This document shows positions 43,301-51,582 of a DNA stretch of 59,130 bases, piece by piece. The translations under genes and the position numbers were made by a program. The DNA lies in the NCBI GenBank assembly GCA_003934925.1, contig JQIX01000061.1, positions 1-59,130 on the forward strand, written 5' to 3'. The stretch's first letter is position 1. Every line of letters begins with the position of its first letter. The notes beneath the pieces are model-generated. The model did no database searches. It was not told the DNA's origin and saw nothing but the letters and a program-made list of their open reading frames with translations. This DNA comes from Epsilonproteobacteria bacterium (ex Lamellibrachia satsuma). Its GTDB lineage: Bacteria > Campylobacterota > Campylobacteria > Campylobacterales > Sulfurovaceae.

Positions 43301-44836
43301 CTAGAATAAATAATTAAACTCTAGACGATATTCGTTATAGGAAACATCTGCTTTGGTTCCACCGAGACTTTTAGCAATATCATTATCGGCTTGCACAATA
43401 CCGATACGTGTTTTCATCTGAAGTCTATCTGTAAAGTTATACCATGTATCCAAGTGCCAGATCGTACTATCAGCTTGCACATTATCTTTAGCATCATCAA
43501 AATCCTGTACAGCATAACGCAAGCTCAATTTAAAGTCCGGAGTGAACTTGTACACAGCTCTTGCCATAAATGTCTCAGTATTTGCATACCAGTTATATTG
43601 TGCCATTGCTCTGGTAAAACCACCCGTAGGAAATCCTCTCCAGGGAGCAACGATATCTGCTTTATCTGCCACTTTTGAGTACCCAAGTCTGAAAAATCCT
43701 TTTTTCTTAGGCATCTGAAGATCAACCCTGGCAGCGAAAAGACTACTATCCAGTGAATTGGCTACACCTGCAACATAACCTGTTGCTGCTTTACCTGTAA
43801 GGTTAGTATATCCGGCAACAGCTCCCCCGCCATCATCCATCTGATAGAAGTATCTCGTACCTGGCCTAAGCGTCCAGCCATTCTCAAACGGTATCCTATA
43901 ATGTGCTTCAGCTACAATATCTTTCACTACACCAGGAACAGACAATGCACTTAATCTGAAGTTCAAGTTTTTGATATATTTTGTTTGCAGATCTGCCAAG
44001 AAAAGATCATGGTTGGGATCTTCCCCAGCTGCAACAAAATTGGCATAACTCAAGCCTTTATGCCCTCCGGAGTCATCGTTGTTATTCCAACTTTCACCAG
44101 CTGCATCTTTAAATGTCACTACATCATGAGCATTTTCATGGTCTCTTAGCTTTTGTTTTCCAAACCAGGCCACTCTTGCTTTTGTTTTCAGTGCTATTTT
44201 TACACTTGCAGAAATACCGTCAAAAGTATTTGGGATCATTTTAGTATCGTTTGATGCAGTAAATACGGACTCAGAGAACTGACGGCCGGCTTTTACATCA
44301 ACTGTGCCATTATTGTATTCGAGATAGCCCTGTCCCAGCGTATGTATCTCATAACCGCCGCCGGTTTTTACCTTATATCTGCTGAATGTATCTTTTCCGG
44401 CCTTTGAATATTGTACCTCATCGGCATCCATTCTGAAGAATGCAGGAGTAAATGTACCATAATAACCCAGTGTCATACTTATGCCATTCAGCACACCTGA
44501 TTTATAAATGAGGCTTCCACCAAGACCCATATTTTTATTATCTTTACGTTTTCCACCTGTTTCATAATCCTCATCACCCCAATCCCAGTAAAACACATTG
44601 GATCTGATTCTTCCATAAAAAATTCCTTCTGAGAACATGTCACCTAGAGACTCGACGTTTTCCGGCAGGACATTATACTTTACAGTCATATTCCCTTTCG
44701 TTTGGCGCTTAGGCTTGTCTGCTTTTGCTTTTACTGCCGGTTCAACAGGAATGATATCTCCACCGGCTATAGCAGATGTTCCCATAAGCAATACAGCTGT
44801 AGCCATCCCAATTATTATTGTTGTATTTCTCTTCAA
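43301..44836 (-). CDS. Outer-membrane porin (OprD/Campylobacter major-porin-like)
   Basis: The 511-residue product has a signal peptide (MKRNTTIIIGMATAVLLMGTSAIAGG), a linker rich in Lys, then beta-barrel features: alternating hydrophobic/aromatic strands (IRSNVFYWDWGDED, MTLGYYGTFTPAFFR, LSLRYAVQDFDDA) and a terminal Phe (YRLEFNYLF) recognised by the assembly machinery. Start is TTG at 44836. The substrate is unknown; its place between an orphan sensor kinase and the molybdoenzyme suggests it admits the substrate of that enzyme, which is an inference. Confidence 0.78.
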   Translation of the reverse strand: MKRNTTIIIGMATAVLLMGTSAIAGGDIIPVEPAVKAKADKPKRQTKGNMTVKYNVLPENVESLGDMFSEGIFYGRIRSNVFYWDWGDEDYETGGKRKDNKNMGLGGSLIYKSGVLNGISMTLGYYGTFTPAFFRMDADEVQYSKAGKDTFSRYKVKTGGGYEIHTLGQGYLEYNNGTVDVKAGRQFSESVFTASNDTKMIPNTFDGISASVKIALKTKARVAWFGKQKLRDHENAHDVVTFKDAAGESWNNNDDSGGHKGLSYANFVAAGEDPNHDLFLADLQTKYIKNLNFRLSALSVPGVVKDIVAEAHYRIPFENGWTLRPGTRYFYQMDDGGGAVAGYTNLTGKAATGYVAGVANSLDSSLFAARVDLQMPKKKGFFRLGYSKVADKADIVAPWRGFPTGGFTRAMAQYNWYANTETFMARAVYKFTPDFKLSLRYAVQDFDDAKDNVQADSTIWHLDTWYNFTDRLQMKTRIGIVQADNDIAKSLGGTKADVSYNEYRLEFNYLF

Positions 44837-44860
44837 TTTCTTGTTCTTCTTTTAATTATT

Positions 44861-44878
44861 TATCTTTATACAAAGATA
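44861..44878. promoter_or_regulatory. Small palindrome in the kinase-porin spacer
   Basis: TATCTTT/AAAGATA with a 4-base loop in the 51-bp spacer. Could be a weak terminator of the kinase transcript or a regulator site for the porin; evidence is only the symmetry. Confidence 0.35.
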
Positions 44879-44887
44879 TTATTTACA

Positions 44888-45907
44888 TTAAATCTTAAAT
44901 GAAAAAGTCGATCCTTCACCTTCTTTGCTTTGGATCTCAAGTTTACTTTTATGCAGCGTAAGGATCGTTTTAACGATAGAAAGGCCCAATCCCATGGAGT
45001 TGTCCCAACTATGGGTACCTGAACGGTAAAACTTCTTGGTGACTTTATCGAGATCCTTTTTACTGATCCCGACACCCTTGTCTATGACAGATATAGTCTC
45101 CGGGCCGATCTGCACAATGACCTCATCTTTAGAATACTTCAGTGCGTTTTCTATAAGATTTTTCAGCACGATCTCCATAAGTGTACGATCCGCATCTATG
45201 ATCCGTGAAGTTCCTTCGATACGTATTTCCCTGTTTTTGTATGACTCTCCCAAAGCAAGCTTTACATCTTGGACTAAAGTATAGATATCAAAAGAACTTT
45301 TATGCAGTGTTGCTTCACCGCTCTCGAATTTATTCCAGAGTATGAGGCGACTCAAAAGGGATTCGATCTTATTTCCGTTATTGTAGATCTTGCCTAGAAA
45401 TTTTTCCTGCAGAGGCTTGGGAATATCCGGGTCATCCTGTAGAGTTTGAGAATATCCCATAATAGATGCAATAGGATTACGAAACTCATGAGCTATGGCA
45501 GAAAGCATATCGGCGCGTTGTCTGTTCTTGAGTTTGAGCTTTGCATTGTAACGCTGTTTGATATCTTCCCTTTTTTTTGCACTTTTTAGCACTTTGATCA
45601 AATTTTGGTTGATATCTTCAAATTCCCGGGTGAAAAAACGTGTGTTATACTCTATCTTATCTATCTCATTGAGGTTTTTCAGATATTTGTTAATGATATT
45701 CAATTCTTTTTGCATTCGTTTTGCTCCGCGATAAACAGCAAAGATAAAAATAACAAATGCTAATGCCAATAATACAATAGCAGGTAGTGCAATTTGAGTA
45801 TTACTACTAAGTATAATAAGAAATATGGAGAACAGGATAAATAAAAAAACAGCTATAGTAACTAATCTGGCTATGATATATTCAGTAAAATGCGGTCGGG
45901 TAAACAC
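44888..45907 (-). CDS. Orphan sensor histidine kinase
   Basis: A 339-residue membrane kinase. Two helices near the N-terminus (about 12-33 and 39-60) with only a few residues between them, so almost no periplasmic sensor loop; then a coiled linker, the H-box AIAHEFRNPIASIMGY (His140), N-box LKNLIENALKYSKDE, G1 VIDKGVGI and G2 SMGLGLSIVK. It starts at GTG, with GAGGAG 10 bases upstream. No response regulator is adjacent, so its partner is unknown. It sits five bases after the thioredoxin-like gene, before the porin. Confidence 0.85.
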   Translation of the reverse strand: MFTRPHFTEYIIARLVTIAVFLFILFSIFLIILSSNTQIALPAIVLLALAFVIFIFAVYRGAKRMQKELNIINKYLKNLNEIDKIEYNTRFFTREFEDINQNLIKVLKSAKKREDIKQRYNAKLKLKNRQRADMLSAIAHEFRNPIASIMGYSQTLQDDPDIPKPLQEKFLGKIYNNGNKIESLLSRLILWNKFESGEATLHKSSFDIYTLVQDVKLALGESYKNREIRIEGTSRIIDADRTLMEIVLKNLIENALKYSKDEVIVQIGPETISVIDKGVGISKKDLDKVTKKFYRSGTHSWDNSMGLGLSIVKTILTLHKSKLEIQSKEGEGSTFSFKI

Positions 45908-45912
45908 GTAAA

Positions 45913-46674
45913 CTAATACTCCTCTGCCAATTTGCTCAGATATTCAAAAAAATATCCTGTATCATAATATCCTGCCAGTTTATCCAATGATTTTTTATCT
46001 GTACTTAATAGGTGAAAACTGGGGATGGGCCCTCTCATGTCAGGAAGTACTTTCATATCATCCTCATCCGCCCTGTCTATTTTAAGCAGAACATACTTTT
46101 GGAGTTCTTTTTTTACCCCAGGATCAGACAGAGCACCTTTTTTCATCTTTACGCACCATCTGCAATGCTCATCCTCTACCATGACCATTACTTTTTTATG
46201 CTCTGCTCTAGCCTGGATAAATGCGTCATCTATCTCTTCATTCCATTTTAGTGTCAGCAGTTTTTTTACTTTTTTTTTAAGAGGCACTTTTTTTTCTACA
46301 TCATCGATATAACTTAAAAAATCTTCTACGTTAAAATACCCCACGACCGTTTCTATTACCTCTTTTTCAGCGGTCATGAAAAAAATGGTCGGCACACCGT
46401 TGATCATAGGCAGATCTTTTACAGCATCTTCATCTTCCTGCATTACTTTTACTGCAATATACGGTTCAAGCCTTTTACCTACTTTCTCATCATTTAACGT
46501 ACGATGCTTCATCTTTTTGCACCATCTGCAATGCTCACCTTCAACAAGAAGCATCACTACTTTTTTCTCTTTTTTGGCTACTTCGAAAGCTGTTTTCAGG
46601 TCTTTCTGCCATACAATATCTGCAGAAAAAAGAGTCGTTAGAAACAATAAGAAAAGAACCAATACCTTTTTCAT
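45913..46674 (-). CDS. Periplasmic tandem thioredoxin-fold protein
   Basis: A 253-residue protein with signal peptide (about 1-18) and two related thioredoxin-like domains. Each has a near-identical active site: EHCRWCKKMK (Cys49/Cys52) and EHCRWCVKMK (Cys171/Cys174), with cis-Pro95 (GVPTIFF) and Pro218 (PIPSFHL). The repeat is an internal duplication of a thioredoxin_7/DUF255-like unit. It probably reduces or forms disulfides in the periplasm. It lies between dapE and the kinase, 9 and 5 bases apart. Confidence 0.82.
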   Translation of the reverse strand: MKKVLVLFLLFLTTLFSADIVWQKDLKTAFEVAKKEKKVVMLLVEGEHCRWCKKMKHRTLNDEKVGKRLEPYIAVKVMQEDEDAVKDLPMINGVPTIFFMTAEKEVIETVVGYFNVEDFLSYIDDVEKKVPLKKKVKKLLTLKWNEEIDDAFIQARAEHKKVMVMVEDEHCRWCVKMKKGALSDPGVKKELQKYVLLKIDRADEDDMKVLPDMRGPIPSFHLLSTDKKSLDKLAGYYDTGYFFEYLSKLAEEY

Positions 46675-46683
46675 CTCATATCC

Positions 46684-47784
46684 TTATGCATTAAAATGTG
46701 CTATGGTATCTTTAAATACAGCATAGAGTTTTTCCACTTCTTCGATGGATGTTCTCTCGTTGGGTGCATGGATCGTGTCATTAATCACTCCAAACTCGAT
46801 CACATCTATACCGTATGCTGCGATGAAACGGGCATCACTTGTACCCCCTGCAGTAGAATGTTTCGGTGCAATACCGCATACTTTTTTAATACTTTTATCA
46901 ATGGTATGTACGACAGGTCTGTCTGTTTCTGTCAAAAAAGGTTTCGCTGACTGGCTCAATGTTAGGTCATAATTCATACCGTTGAAGTACTTATGGACAA
47001 AATTTTCTACATCTTTAAGAGAGGTCTTGGTAGAGTTTCGTACATTGAACATCATTTTCAGTTTGCCGGGTGTTACATTGGTCACTTCCATCCCTGCACG
47101 TATATCGGTGATGACAAATTGGCTTGGTCCAAAGTATTCATCTCCTTCATCAAGGTTGACCCCTGCCATTAGAGGCAGGACCTGCGCTACTTTATGAATA
47201 GGATTAGTCGCTTTTTCAGGATACGCTGCATGCCCCTGCATACCGTGTTTTTCAATGATTCCATTAATGGAGCCTCTGCGCCCTACCTTGATGGCATCAC
47301 CAAATATTTTTTCACATGTCGGCTCAGCTACTATGCAGCTATCAGGTAGAAGATCGATCTCTTTAAGATGCTCAAGCATGATCTGAGTACCGTACTTTGC
47401 ATCCCCTTCTTCATCGGAAGTGAGCAGGATCGAGAGTCTTCCTTCAAAATAAGCCGCTTCACGGCAAGCCTGGACAAAAGCAGCTACACCACTCTTCATA
47501 TCCTGTGCACCGCGTGCATAGATATCCCCATCCTTAATAACCGGGATGAAAGGATCGGTTTCCCAGCCATCACCGGCAGGCACAATATCAACATGTCCTG
47601 CAAAACAGAGATGAGGGCCATCAGAGAACTTTTTGGTCAAAAAAAGATTCTTTACCCCTTCTTTATTGACATATATAGCTTCGTACCCGTCAAGGTACTC
47701 TTCGATAAATTTTAATGACTCTGCATCATCAGGAGTTACAGATTCAAAACTCAACAATTTTAAAAGCAGATCAACTACATGCAT
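46684..47784 (-). CDS. dapE: Succinyl-diaminopimelate desuccinylase
   Basis: A zinc peptidase-family (M20) enzyme in the lysine/diaminopimelate pathway. Metal ligands and catalytic residues: FAGHVDIVPAG, ARGAQDMKSG, TSDEEGDAKYGT, VAEPT and the C-terminal HAPNERTSIEE. At 366 residues it is typical. It makes peptidoglycan precursors in the cytoplasm. ATG 47784 lies three bases after the rhodanese stop. Confidence 0.94.
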   Translation of the reverse strand: MHVVDLLLKLLSFESVTPDDAESLKFIEEYLDGYEAIYVNKEGVKNLFLTKKFSDGPHLCFAGHVDIVPAGDGWETDPFIPVIKDGDIYARGAQDMKSGVAAFVQACREAAYFEGRLSILLTSDEEGDAKYGTQIMLEHLKEIDLLPDSCIVAEPTCEKIFGDAIKVGRRGSINGIIEKHGMQGHAAYPEKATNPIHKVAQVLPLMAGVNLDEGDEYFGPSQFVITDIRAGMEVTNVTPGKLKMMFNVRNSTKTSLKDVENFVHKYFNGMNYDLTLSQSAKPFLTETDRPVVHTIDKSIKKVCGIAPKHSTAGGTSDARFIAAYGIDVIEFGVINDTIHAPNERTSIEEVEKLYAVFKDTIAHFNA

Positions 47785-47787
47785 CTC

Positions 47788-48132
47788 TTATCTTTCTATC
47801 TCACCACGATAGGAGACGATGCCGCCTAAGTGGTTGATCACACGTGGATGCCCGTTACTTCTGAAAACATTCTGTACTTGCCCGCTTCTGTGTCCTGTAC
47901 GGCAGGTAAAAATGATCGTTTTATCTTTTGCATCATTAAAAAGCTGTTCCGCCCATTGCTGAAATGACGAAGTAGGTTTGAGCATATCCACACCTTTAAG
48001 ATGTCCCATCTCATACTCCATATCTTCCCGTACATCCACCAAAATAAAATCTGTTTCACCCTTCTCTCTTGCTTTTAAAAGTGCTTCCAGATCCTCTGAA
48101 TTAATGTTGTCCCGTGCTAATAGTTCATGCAT
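47788..48132 (-). CDS. Single-domain rhodanese-like protein
   Basis: A 114-residue rhodanese domain with active-site Cys77 in TCRTGHRSG and the family motif ILVDVREDMEYEMGHLKG. Start ATG 48132 has AAAGGGAAAC just before it; the frame is open 37 codons further without support. It can carry sulfane sulfur as a persulfide. It lies between a ferredoxin-thioredoxin-reductase-like gene and dapE, consistent with sulfur or redox metabolism. Confidence 0.85.
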   Translation of the reverse strand: MHELLARDNINSEDLEALLKAREKGETDFILVDVREDMEYEMGHLKGVDMLKPTSSFQQWAEQLFNDAKDKTIIFTCRTGHRSGQVQNVFRSNGHPRVINHLGGIVSYRGEIER

Positions 48133-48181
48133 TGTTTCCCTTTGCCGTAAAAATAGTCGCGTATTATATCCAGTTTTTTTA

Positions 48182-48526
48182 TCAGCTATTTTCCGCAACA
48201 TATTCAGGTGTACAGAAAATACCGCAATGACATTTACCTTCATTGGGGATCTCTTCTTCTATCGCAGGTTTACAAGGGCATGTACGATCATCTACACTTT
48301 TATATTTTCCCGGTTTAGCCTCATCAGGTTCTACCATAAAACAGGGGCAGAATCGTTTTCCGTAAAGCAATTTATGCCGTGCCAAGCCCAGAGTAACACC
48401 TTCATTGACATCTTCGTTAGGATGGTATTCCCAACCAAACTGTTTACATACTTTGTCTGTAAATTTTTTGGTTTTTTCCAACTCTTCGAGGAACTCCGGC
48501 GAACTCATATCCAATTGCTGCATCAT
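48182..48526 (-). CDS. Ferredoxin-thioredoxin reductase catalytic-chain-like protein
   Basis: A 114-residue protein with the three signature dipeptide pairs of FTR beta: CPC (60-62), CPC (83-85), CHC (99-101), and an additional Cys105. In plant and cyanobacterial FTR these bind one [4Fe-4S] cluster next to a redox disulfide. Spacings here (20 and 13) are longer than the 16 and 8 of the photosynthetic enzyme. No variable subunit is encoded nearby. It would reduce thioredoxin-like partners with ferredoxin. First of a run leading to rhodanese, dapE and the thioredoxin-fold gene. Confidence 0.82.
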   Translation of the reverse strand: MMQQLDMSSPEFLEELEKTKKFTDKVCKQFGWEYHPNEDVNEGVTLGLARHKLLYGKRFCPCFMVEPDEAKPGKYKSVDDRTCPCKPAIEEEIPNEGKCHCGIFCTPEYVAENS

Positions 48527-48614
48527 GCGTTATCCTTTATAAACATTTTGTTCTTGTAGTTATATCTTAAACTAAATTAATATATAATAAGTAAAATTAA
48601 TTTGAGGGTACAAA

Positions 48615-48905
48615 ATGCAAATAGATCATACTGTCTTGACTAAATTGGAAAAGCTTTCTCATCTGCGTATCGATGAATCAAAAAAAGAAGAAGTCATGGG
48701 ACAGCTCACCGAAATACTGGGGTATGTAGACAATCTTAATGAGCTTGAGACTGATACATTGGACGCTTCTTTCTCAACGCTTGAAGGCGGTACTCCCCTT
48801 AGAGAAGATCTTCCACGTGCAGAAAATGATATTGCAAAAAATATCCTTGCGCATGCGCCGGAAAGTCAAGATGACTTTTTTATCGTTCCGGCCATCATAG
48901 AGTAA
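48615..48905 (+). CDS. gatC: Asp-tRNA(Asn)/Glu-tRNA(Gln) amidotransferase subunit C
   Basis: The small 96-residue subunit that stabilises GatA in the transamidation of mischarged tRNAs. LEKLSHLRIDESKKEEVMGQLTEIL...YVDNLNELET, then PLREDLP and the tail FIVPAIIE are typical. AGGGT precedes the ATG. gatA and gatB are elsewhere, as usual in this group. It opens the plus-strand block to glyA. Confidence 0.9.
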   Translation: MQIDHTVLTKLEKLSHLRIDESKKEEVMGQLTEILGYVDNLNELETDTLDASFSTLEGGTPLREDLPRAENDIAKNILAHAPESQDDFFIVPAIIE

Positions 48906-48915
48906 GCTCTTTATT

Positions 48916-49275
48916 ATGTTAAGGATTTATGGTATTAAAAATTGTGGAAGTGTCAGAAAGGCATTTAAATATCTCAAATCCCATGAGATGCCTTATGAAT
49001 TCGTAGATTTCCGTGAAACACCGGTTGGAAAGACTGAAATAGACAAATGGCTTGATTTCACTGATATACAAACACTTTTCAATACCAGAGGAACAACATA
49101 CAGAACACTTAAATTAAAAGACCTTCATCTGAACGATGAGGAGAAAAAAAGATGGTTAACTAAAGAAAACAGGCTCATTAAACGACCTGTTATTGTATTT
49201 GATAATGGCGTTATAGTTGGGTATAATGAATCAGAATATCTAAATAAATTACAAAACCAAAGCAAAAAGGATTAA
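48916..49275 (+). CDS. ArsC/Spx-family thioredoxin-fold protein
   Basis: A 119-residue member of the ArsC/Spx/YffB family. The active site region KNCGSVRKAFKYL has a single Cys (no CxxC); the cis-Pro is in RLIKRPVIVFDNG and the usual LFNTRG sequence is present. The role is likely thiol-redox or unknown; arsenate reductase activity is not supported by context. It lies 10 bases after gatC and one base before pilT. Confidence 0.8.
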   Translation: MLRIYGIKNCGSVRKAFKYLKSHEMPYEFVDFRETPVGKTEIDKWLDFTDIQTLFNTRGTTYRTLKLKDLHLNDEEKKRWLTKENRLIKRPVIVFDNGVIVGYNESEYLNKLQNQSKKD

Positions 49276-49276
49276 T

Positions 49277-50335
49277 ATGGCTGCTTTCGATATCAAAAAA
49301 CTTCTTCAGAGTGTTGTAACCTATGGTGCTTCCGACCTACACCTTGTAAGTCGTACAGAACCACAGATCAGACTAGATGGTGCACTCAAACCGGTAAATC
49401 TTCCAAAGCTTACAGGAGAAGATATTGAAGAAATGTGTTACTCATTAATTACCGAGAAACAAAAACAGCATTTCGAAGAATATAATGAACTTGACTTTGC
49501 ACTGTTGATCCCTGGTATTGGCCGTTTTAGGGCAAATTTTTACCGCACCTTAGGTGATACTGCTGCTGCATTCAGGGTTATTCCTATAGAGATACCCTCC
49601 TTGGATGATATTGCTGCACCAGAAGTGTATAAAAAGATAATCAAAAGAGAGAAAGGGCTTATTTTGGTAACAGGTCCGACAGGTTCAGGTAAATCGACCA
49701 CACTGGCGGCCATGCTTAACGAAATAAACCAACATGAACACAAACATGTTATTACTGTAGAAGATCCTGTTGAATTTATTCATGATAATAAAAAATGTAT
49801 CTTCTCCCATAGAGGTGTCGGTGAAGATACAAAAAGTTTTGCCATTGCACTCAAATTTGCAATGCGTGAAGATCCCGATATCATCCTTATTGGGGAAATG
49901 AGGGATAAAGAGACTATAGAGGCTGCACTTACAGCTGCAGAAACAGGGCACCTTGTTTTTGGTACACTCCACACCTCATCTGCACCTAGTACAATCCACC
50001 GTATTATCGATGTTTTCTCTGGAGAAGAACAGCCACAGGTCAGAGCTATGCTTGCATCATCACTTGTAGCGGTCATTGCTCAGGCGCTTATGCCTAAACT
50101 GGGAGGCGGACGTGTAGCTGCTTCAGAAATTTTAATAACCAATCATGCGATCTCCAATCTTATTCGTGAAGATAAAGTACACCAGATCTATTCACAAATG
50201 CAGTTGGGTCAGGAAAATACCGGTATGCAGACTCAAACACAAGCTCTTTTGAAGTTCCTCAGAGAGGGAAAGATCAGTCGTGATGTTGCCATGCAATATG
50301 CCAATATACCTAATGAATTAGCAAAAGCTTTATAA
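49277..50335 (+). CDS. pilT: PilT-type retraction ATPase
   Basis: A hexameric secretion-type ATPase that pulls in type IV pili. Walker A GPTGSGKST (133-141), Asp box VITVEDPVEFI, Walker B DIILIGEMRDKETIEAAL and the His box AAETGHLVFGTLHTSSA are all in place; the C-terminal half is PilT-like (ASEILITNHAISNLIRE). The 352-residue length is normal. No other pilus genes are near, so pili must be encoded elsewhere. Confidence 0.9.
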   Translation: MAAFDIKKLLQSVVTYGASDLHLVSRTEPQIRLDGALKPVNLPKLTGEDIEEMCYSLITEKQKQHFEEYNELDFALLIPGIGRFRANFYRTLGDTAAAFRVIPIEIPSLDDIAAPEVYKKIIKREKGLILVTGPTGSGKSTTLAAMLNEINQHEHKHVITVEDPVEFIHDNKKCIFSHRGVGEDTKSFAIALKFAMREDPDIILIGEMRDKETIEAALTAAETGHLVFGTLHTSSAPSTIHRIIDVFSGEEQPQVRAMLASSLVAVIAQALMPKLGGGRVAASEILITNHAISNLIREDKVHQIYSQMQLGQENTGMQTQTQALLKFLREGKISRDVAMQYANIPNELAKAL

Positions 50336-50406
50336 AATTGCCAAAAAGCATTTTTAATAATATTTATAGATACAATACGAAAAAATTAGTAAAATAGAGA
50401 GAAGAT

Positions 50407-51030
50407 ATGGAAAATTTTTCAATGGTGGATTTTAACTATTTTGATATTACGATTGGAGCAATTGTGCTTATTCTGGGTATCAAAGGCTTTATGAATGGAT
50501 TTATCAAAGAAGTATTCGGACTGGTTGGGCTCATAGGCGGTGTTTATCTTGCTTCTCGTCTTGCTCCAAAAGCTGCTGTATTTATAGATACGAATTTTCT
50601 ACATTTAGAAAATAGTGCACTGCTTAAACTTCTTGGTTTCCTTGCTATTCTTATTGTTGTTTGGTTAGGTGCCACCATACTGGGTTCGATCTTTTCCAAA
50701 CTCACATCTGCAAGCGGATTGGGTTTTATAAACCGCCTTTTTGGCTTTATTGCGGGGGGAGGTAAATACTTCCTTATTTTTGCTCTGATCGTTACTGCTC
50801 TCTCGAACGTAACATTGGTTAAAGACAATTTAGAGAAATATGTGAAGGACTCTGTACTTTATCCTTATTTGAAAAAAGCCGGTTCCAGTATCATCAACCT
50901 TGATCCTGCATCACTTGGTCTTAAAAATACAAACACAAAAGAAGTACTTAAGGAAGTGGCAAATCTAAACGAAACCAATAATTCAAAAGTAAAACAAACT
51001 GAACATAATACCAGTGTGCCAAGCAACTAA
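50407..51030 (+). CDS. cvpA: CvpA-family membrane protein
   Basis: A 207-residue protein with four helices, matching the CvpA family: FDITIGAIVLILGIKGFMNGFIKEVFGL at the start, GFINRLFGFIAGGGKYFLIFALIV in the middle. A hydrophilic tail with Asn/Thr richness ends it. The role of CvpA is unclear (colicin V production, envelope homeostasis). ATG at 50407 or 50422. Followed by fur, the gene order I recall from Campylobacter. Confidence 0.82.
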   Translation: MENFSMVDFNYFDITIGAIVLILGIKGFMNGFIKEVFGLVGLIGGVYLASRLAPKAAVFIDTNFLHLENSALLKLLGFLAILIVVWLGATILGSIFSKLTSASGLGFINRLFGFIAGGGKYFLIFALIVTALSNVTLVKDNLEKYVKDSVLYPYLKKAGSSIINLDPASLGLKNTNTKEVLKEVANLNETNNSKVKQTEHNTSVPSN

Positions 51031-51040
51031 AAGGTAGATC

Positions 51041-51484
51041 ATGATCACTTATCCTCTTCTTTTAGACAAATTTAAAACACTCTTGAAAGAGAATACACTT
51101 AAATTTACGAAACAGAGAGAGCTGATTTTAAAATTTCTGTATGACAACGAGGAACACTTTACTCCGGAGGATATCTATATGCTTCTTAAAAAAGAATATC
51201 CAGATATCAATATTGGCATTGCTACGGTCTACCGTACCTTGACACTGCTTGAGGAATCAGGGATCGCAAGTTCCATCTCCTTTGGAGCACAAGGTAAAAA
51301 ATATGAACTGGGCCTTAAAAAACACCATGATCACCTTATCTGTACTTCATGCGGAAAGATCATTGAGTTTTTTGATGAAACGATCGAAGAACAGCAGGAA
51401 AAAATCGCTAAAAAGTTCAATTTTCAAATGACAGACCATACGATGAAGATTGTAGGTTTATGTGAAAATTGCCAAAAACTATAA
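51041..51484 (+). CDS. fur: Ferric uptake regulator
   Basis: A 147-residue Fur-family repressor. The DNA-binding helix region ATVYRTLTLLEESG (61-74) is canonical; regulatory metal ligands HHDH (95-98) and structural zinc Cys101/Cys104 and Cys141/Cys144 are seen. PerR and Fur are hard to separate; the gene position beside cvpA and lysS and the HHDH motif favour Fur. AAGGT precedes ATG 51041. Confidence 0.9.
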   Translation: MITYPLLLDKFKTLLKENTLKFTKQRELILKFLYDNEEHFTPEDIYMLLKKEYPDINIGIATVYRTLTLLEESGIASSISFGAQGKKYELGLKKHHDHLICTSCGKIIEFFDETIEEQQEKIAKKFNFQMTDHTMKIVGLCENCQKL

Positions 51485-51490
51485 CTTATC

Positions 51491-51563
51491 TGTCATTCTG
51501 AACTTGTTTCAAGATCTTGATCTATACATAGAGTACAGATTTTGAAACAAGTCCAGTATGACA
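51491..51563. repeat. Palindromic repeat element between fur and lysS
   Basis: Left arm TGTCATTCTGAACTTGTTTC... (51491-51517) and right arm (51538-51563) are reverse complements at 23 of 26 positions. They would form a long hairpin and may double as a terminator after fur. A related single arm lies in the ferredoxin gene at 36599. Confidence 0.8.
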
Positions 51564-51582
51564 AACCATTTTAGGAGAAACC

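Noticed and set aside
48916-49275. Calling the ArsC/Spx-like gene arsenate reductase
   Set aside because: No ars genes are near and the family includes many non-arsenate members; a single Cys is not decisive.
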